From contig JAFDCR010000324.1 in NCBI GenBank assembly GCA_019312685.1, positions 1-8,004 of the forward strand: a stretch of 8,004 bases of DNA. Direction: 5' to 3'. The notes under the pieces are model-generated. The model searched no databases. It was not told where the DNA came from and saw only the letters and a list, made by a program, of their open reading frames with translations. This DNA comes from Deltaproteobacteria bacterium (GTDB taxonomy: Bacteria; Desulfobacterota; Desulfobulbia; Desulfobulbales; BM004). Both the position numbers and the translations under genes were made by a program. This document shows, piece after piece, positions 6,215 through 8,004 of the stretch (positions within the stretch are counted from its first letter, which is position 1; each line of letters begins with the position of its first letter).

Positions 6215-6327
6215 CATTTCGACTTTCCCTCACCCCTGTCATTTCGACCGCAGGGAGAAATCTTACAAGTTACCGGAGTATGTTACGCTTGAAGCTCTCT
6301 CCGGCCTGAGGGCCGTTCGAGATGACA
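6215..6327. repeat. Palindromic intergenic element (REP-like), about 91 bp core
   Basis: The core runs from TGTCATTTCGA (6237-6247) to TCGAGATGACA (6317-6327), inverted arms matching at 10 of 11 positions. Inside are CCGGAG (6273-6278) with CTCCGG (6299-6304), and the alternative small stem GGCC-TGAG-GGCC (6303-6314). CATTTCGAC also appears as a direct copy 25 bp earlier (6215-6223 and 6240-6248). Elements with TGTCATTTCGACCG and a matching inverted end are, from memory, dispersed in many bacterial genomes. No transposase or long ORF lies inside, so it would be non-autonomous. It sits downstream of the Cys-rich gene and upstream of the FNR-controlled gene, and may fold in read-through RNA. 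Confidence 0.6.
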
Positions 6328-6363
6328 AATTAAATTTTTTCATTTTCAATAAGTTCTGCCAAT

Positions 6364-6573
6364 TTATTTAACCGGCCTGACATTGCTTACAACCCGAAGC
6401 CTTGTCACGTTTTTTTTCTGGACATTTTTTGTTTTTCCCTTGCAGACACGGCAGCGTTCATTGGAACACCATTGGCATGAAAAGCAGTCACGGCAGGAAT
6501 TTTTCTTCCCAATGCAAGAGCATTCCGGTACATAGATCATCCCCAGGTTGTCTGGAAGTTTCTTAAATCCCAT
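6364..6573 (-). CDS. Small cysteine-rich protein, 8 Cys, unknown function
   Basis: The 69-residue protein has all eight cysteines in its middle third: C18, C20, C27, C30, C33, C36, C41 and C44. The pattern is CxC-x6-CxxCxxCxxC-x4-CxxC. This regular spacing strongly suggests bound metal, either Zn or one or two Fe-S clusters, although the continuous CxxCxxCxxC run is not the usual ferredoxin motif, which ends with CxxxCP. The N-terminus (MGFKKLPDNLGMIYVPECSC) is uncharged at its end, and the C-terminal 25 residues are basic (K45-K69), which could contact nucleic acid. There is no signal peptide or membrane helix. The reading frame is supported by this pattern more than by signals: only a weak GGTGA precedes ATG 6573. 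An AT-rich stretch with possible TATATT -10 sequence lies upstream. I recognise no named family. Alternatives are a zinc-ribbon-like small protein or an electron carrier. Confidence 0.72.
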   Translation of the reverse strand: MGFKKLPDNLGMIYVPECSCIGKKNSCRDCFSCQWCSNERCRVCKGKTKNVQKKNVTRLRVVSNVRPVK

Positions 6574-6728
6574 ATCGTCACCATAGAAAAAAGCAAGACC
6601 CGGCTAATTGCCGCAGATCCTAAAATTAAAATATAATGCATAATTTGTTGAAATAAAGCTGTTGCAGACCAGAGGGGAATTGGTGAGATTGCCGACATTT
6701 GCCAGAGAGTTGACAATGCTGACTTTTT

Positions 6729-7676
6729 TTATTTATCCAACTCTCGCAGCAACTCCAAAACAGCCAACTCCTTAGCCTTGGCCTCGACATCTACAGTTAT
6801 TTCAAGGCATTTCCAGCACTCCGGGAAATCATCAGGATCAATGAAATCCGCATGCGGTTTGGGATCACTGCCATGCCAGCCTCGCAGTGGTGATGATATA
6901 TGAAAGTATGGTTCACGGCCTGCCACAGTCCACGTGCTCAAAGATAATTCCGTTGCCTCTTCCACCGTCAGTTTGCCGGGGTTACAGCGGTGATGATGGA
7001 CGTCATACACGAGGGGGAGGTTAAGATCCCGACAAACCGGTATCAGATCGCCAACCGTATAGGACCGGTCATCATTCTCCAGAGTCAATCTTTGCTGCAA
7101 TTCTGCAGGAAGTTTCTGAAAATTCTCCGTAAAGTGCGCCAGGGCAGTCTGTTTATCACCATAGGCCCCGCCGCCATGGATATTGATTACATCGGCACCA
7201 AGGTACTCAGCCAACATTGCCTGATATTTTAGTTCTTTTATTGAGTTCTCAACTACTTTTTTCTGCGGTGAAGACAGGAGGATGAACTGATCAGGGTGAA
7301 AGCTTAACCTGATATCGTGCTTTTGACTGAATTCCCTTGCCTGTTTGAGATTATTGAGAATAATTTGGAAGTCCGGGAGATCATCAATAGTGTACCCCAC
7401 GTCCGGGTGGGTGTAGCGGGGTAAAAAAGGAGAAAGAATACGAAAGGCTCCAATCCCGTTTTTTTTAAGAAATTCGAGAGATGCCAGCAGAGCTTTGCTG
7501 TTGTGTAGGCAGACGGCTGAAAGTTTTCTCAGTTGCTCTGATCGGCTGAACTGCAGCAGATGTTTAGCGGTTGTGGACCTGAACCTTATCGGTTCCTTCC
7601 GGAAAATACAGCAGAGCCCCAGCCGTATCCGGCCTCTTTTTCTTCGAAACCCTTCTTTGGTTATTCTTTCTTTCAT
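6729..7676 (-). CDS. uvsE: UV damage endonuclease (UvsE/UVDE)
   Basis: The 315-residue protein covers the full UVDE TIM-barrel fold. The enzyme nicks DNA directly 5' of UV photoproducts and some abasic sites, starting a repair route independent of UvrABC. Family blocks appear in order: RIRLGLCCIF (17-26), SRSEQLRKLSAVCLHNSKALLASL, FRILSPFLPRYTHP, RLSFHPDQFILLSS with H127, ELKYQAML, DVINIHGGGAYGDK with H167, RLTLENDD with E200, VYDVHHHRC with D225 and H227-H229, FHISSP with H259, PHADFID with H275, and DVEAKAKELAVLEL with E298. Most metal ligands are thus present. One difference: Y257 stands where Thermus UVDE has the carboxylated lysine, two residues before the HxSS histidine. The conserved domain begins at residue 17, and no alternative start lies in the basic 16-residue leader, so ATG 7676 is kept despite a poor Shine-Dalgarno. 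The gene diverges from the glutaredoxin-like gene. Confidence 0.95.
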   Translation of the reverse strand: MKERITKEGFRRKRGRIRLGLCCIFRKEPIRFRSTTAKHLLQFSRSEQLRKLSAVCLHNSKALLASLEFLKKNGIGAFRILSPFLPRYTHPDVGYTIDDLPDFQIILNNLKQAREFSQKHDIRLSFHPDQFILLSSPQKKVVENSIKELKYQAMLAEYLGADVINIHGGGAYGDKQTALAHFTENFQKLPAELQQRLTLENDDRSYTVGDLIPVCRDLNLPLVYDVHHHRCNPGKLTVEEATELSLSTWTVAGREPYFHISSPLRGWHGSDPKPHADFIDPDDFPECWKCLEITVDVEAKAKELAVLELLRELDK

Positions 7677-7698
7677 TATTACAGAGTCATGTTGACCA

Positions 7699-7727
7699 AA
7701 TTTACCTTTCTGTATAGGCTAATTCAA
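7699..7727 (-). promoter_or_regulatory. Candidate uvsE promoter
   Basis: On the minus strand, TTGAAT (7727-7722), a 17-bp spacer and TAAATT (7704-7699) match consensus at 4/6 each. The leader would be about 16 nt. A TTGACC on the plus strand at 7692-7697 overlaps this region and might belong to a divergent promoter for the glutaredoxin-like gene, but its -10 (TATAGG at 7713-7718, 15-bp spacer) is poor. No SOS-type CTGT-N8-ACAG box is seen here. Confidence 0.35.
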
Positions 7728-7787
7728 TCCACTTTCCAAAAAACCGTTTTTATTGAACCATTTTTCCATTCCACCGGGAGTGTCATG

Positions 7788-8004
7788 ATGGCTGAAAAAA
7801 TACTTTTTTACTCTCTAAGTACTTGCGGTTATTGCGAAGTAACAAAAAAAATGCTGGATGACCTCGGAGTTAAGTACGGTTCCATAGTGGTTGATCTGCT
7901 TCCGCCGGAAGAAAGGGAAGAAGCGGTTCAGGAAATAAAAAAAGTCAATCCGCGCTGCACTTTTCCCACAATTGTTTACGGTGATCAGGTTATCATCGGC
8001 CTGC
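7788..8004 (+). CDS. Glutaredoxin-family protein, N-terminal part (cut by window edge)
   Basis: The frame is open from ATG 7788 to the window end: 72 residues beginning MAEKILFYSLSTCGYCEVTK. It has the thioredoxin-fold start: a beta strand (KILFYSL), the redox motif C13-G-Y-C16, the helix EVTKKMLDDLGV, a second strand (YGSIVVDLL), then TFPTIVYGDQVIIGL with the cis-proline P60 of the glutaredoxin/NrdH type. A third cysteine, C57, stands close before the cis-Pro. CGYC differs from the common CPYC and should shift redox potential. Two ATGs are adjacent (7785 and 7788); GGGAG at 7776-7780 is 4 bases from the first and 7 from the second, favouring 7788. The rest of the protein is outside the window; about 10-20 more residues would complete a minimal glutaredoxin. 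It is divergent from uvsE. Confidence 0.85.
   Translation, partial: MAEKILFYSLSTCGYCEVTKKMLDDLGVKYGSIVVDLLPPEEREEAVQEIKKVNPRCTFPTIVYGDQVIIGL

Noticed and set aside
6132..6327. CRISPR-like spacing of the repeated CATTTCGAC units
   Set aside because: Only two direct copies 25 bp apart and one inverted end, with no regular repeat-spacer array and no cas gene.
6657..6735. Terminator with T-run (TTTTTTT at 6724-6730) near the uvsE stop
   Set aside because: The sequence before the T-run has direct rather than inverted repeats (GACATTTGCC and GACAATGCTG), so no convincing stem forms on either strand.
6990..7232. 80-aa plus-strand reading frame inside uvsE
   Set aside because: Fully antisense to conserved catalytic blocks of UvsE, so a shadow.

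Overview
The window looks like a chromosomal piece of an anaerobic or facultative Gram-negative bacterium, most plausibly a Desulfobacterota-type organism. This rests on gene content and protein style: a large RND/MMPL exporter, a MASE3 histidine kinase, a UvsE repair nuclease, a hybrid-cluster-associated (DUF1858-like) redox protein and an NnrU-type membrane protein. It is an inference, because no ribosomal or other phylogenetic marker is present. Base composition is moderate, with AT-rich gaps. No tRNA, rRNA, CRISPR array, transposase or phage gene is visible.

Left part (1-3502): all genes are on the minus strand. The N-terminal part of an NnrU-family membrane protein runs off the left edge. 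To its right lies a secreted SNase-fold protein whose two catalytic arginines are replaced. That gene starts 38 bp below the stop of a 12-TM RND/MMPL exporter, so exporter and SNase-like gene are probably one transcript.

Middle (3503-5853): a 618-residue MASE3-PAS-HisKA-HATPase sensor kinase on the minus strand with no response regulator beside it. Its AT-rich upstream gap holds a possible 41-codon plus-strand ORF between two similar sequences.

Right part (5854-8004): two small minus-strand cysteine proteins, a 72-aa DUF1858-like redox protein and a 69-aa protein with eight cysteines. They are separated by a repeat-rich gap containing a palindromic element of about 91 bp. The redox gene has the clearest regulation in the window: a perfect TATAAT, no good -35 box, and a CRP/FNR-type palindrome centred at -41.5 from the predicted start, the class II activator arrangement. 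Next comes uvsE (UV damage endonuclease), also on the minus strand, and divergently a glutaredoxin-like gene cut by the right edge.

The window reads as ordinary chromosome with accessory stress, redox and envelope genes; I see no clear new multi-gene defence system. The items most worth a second look are the FNR-type promoter with its redox protein, the Cys-array protein, the degenerate SNase, the UvsE lysine replacement, the orphan kinase and the intergenic palindromic element.
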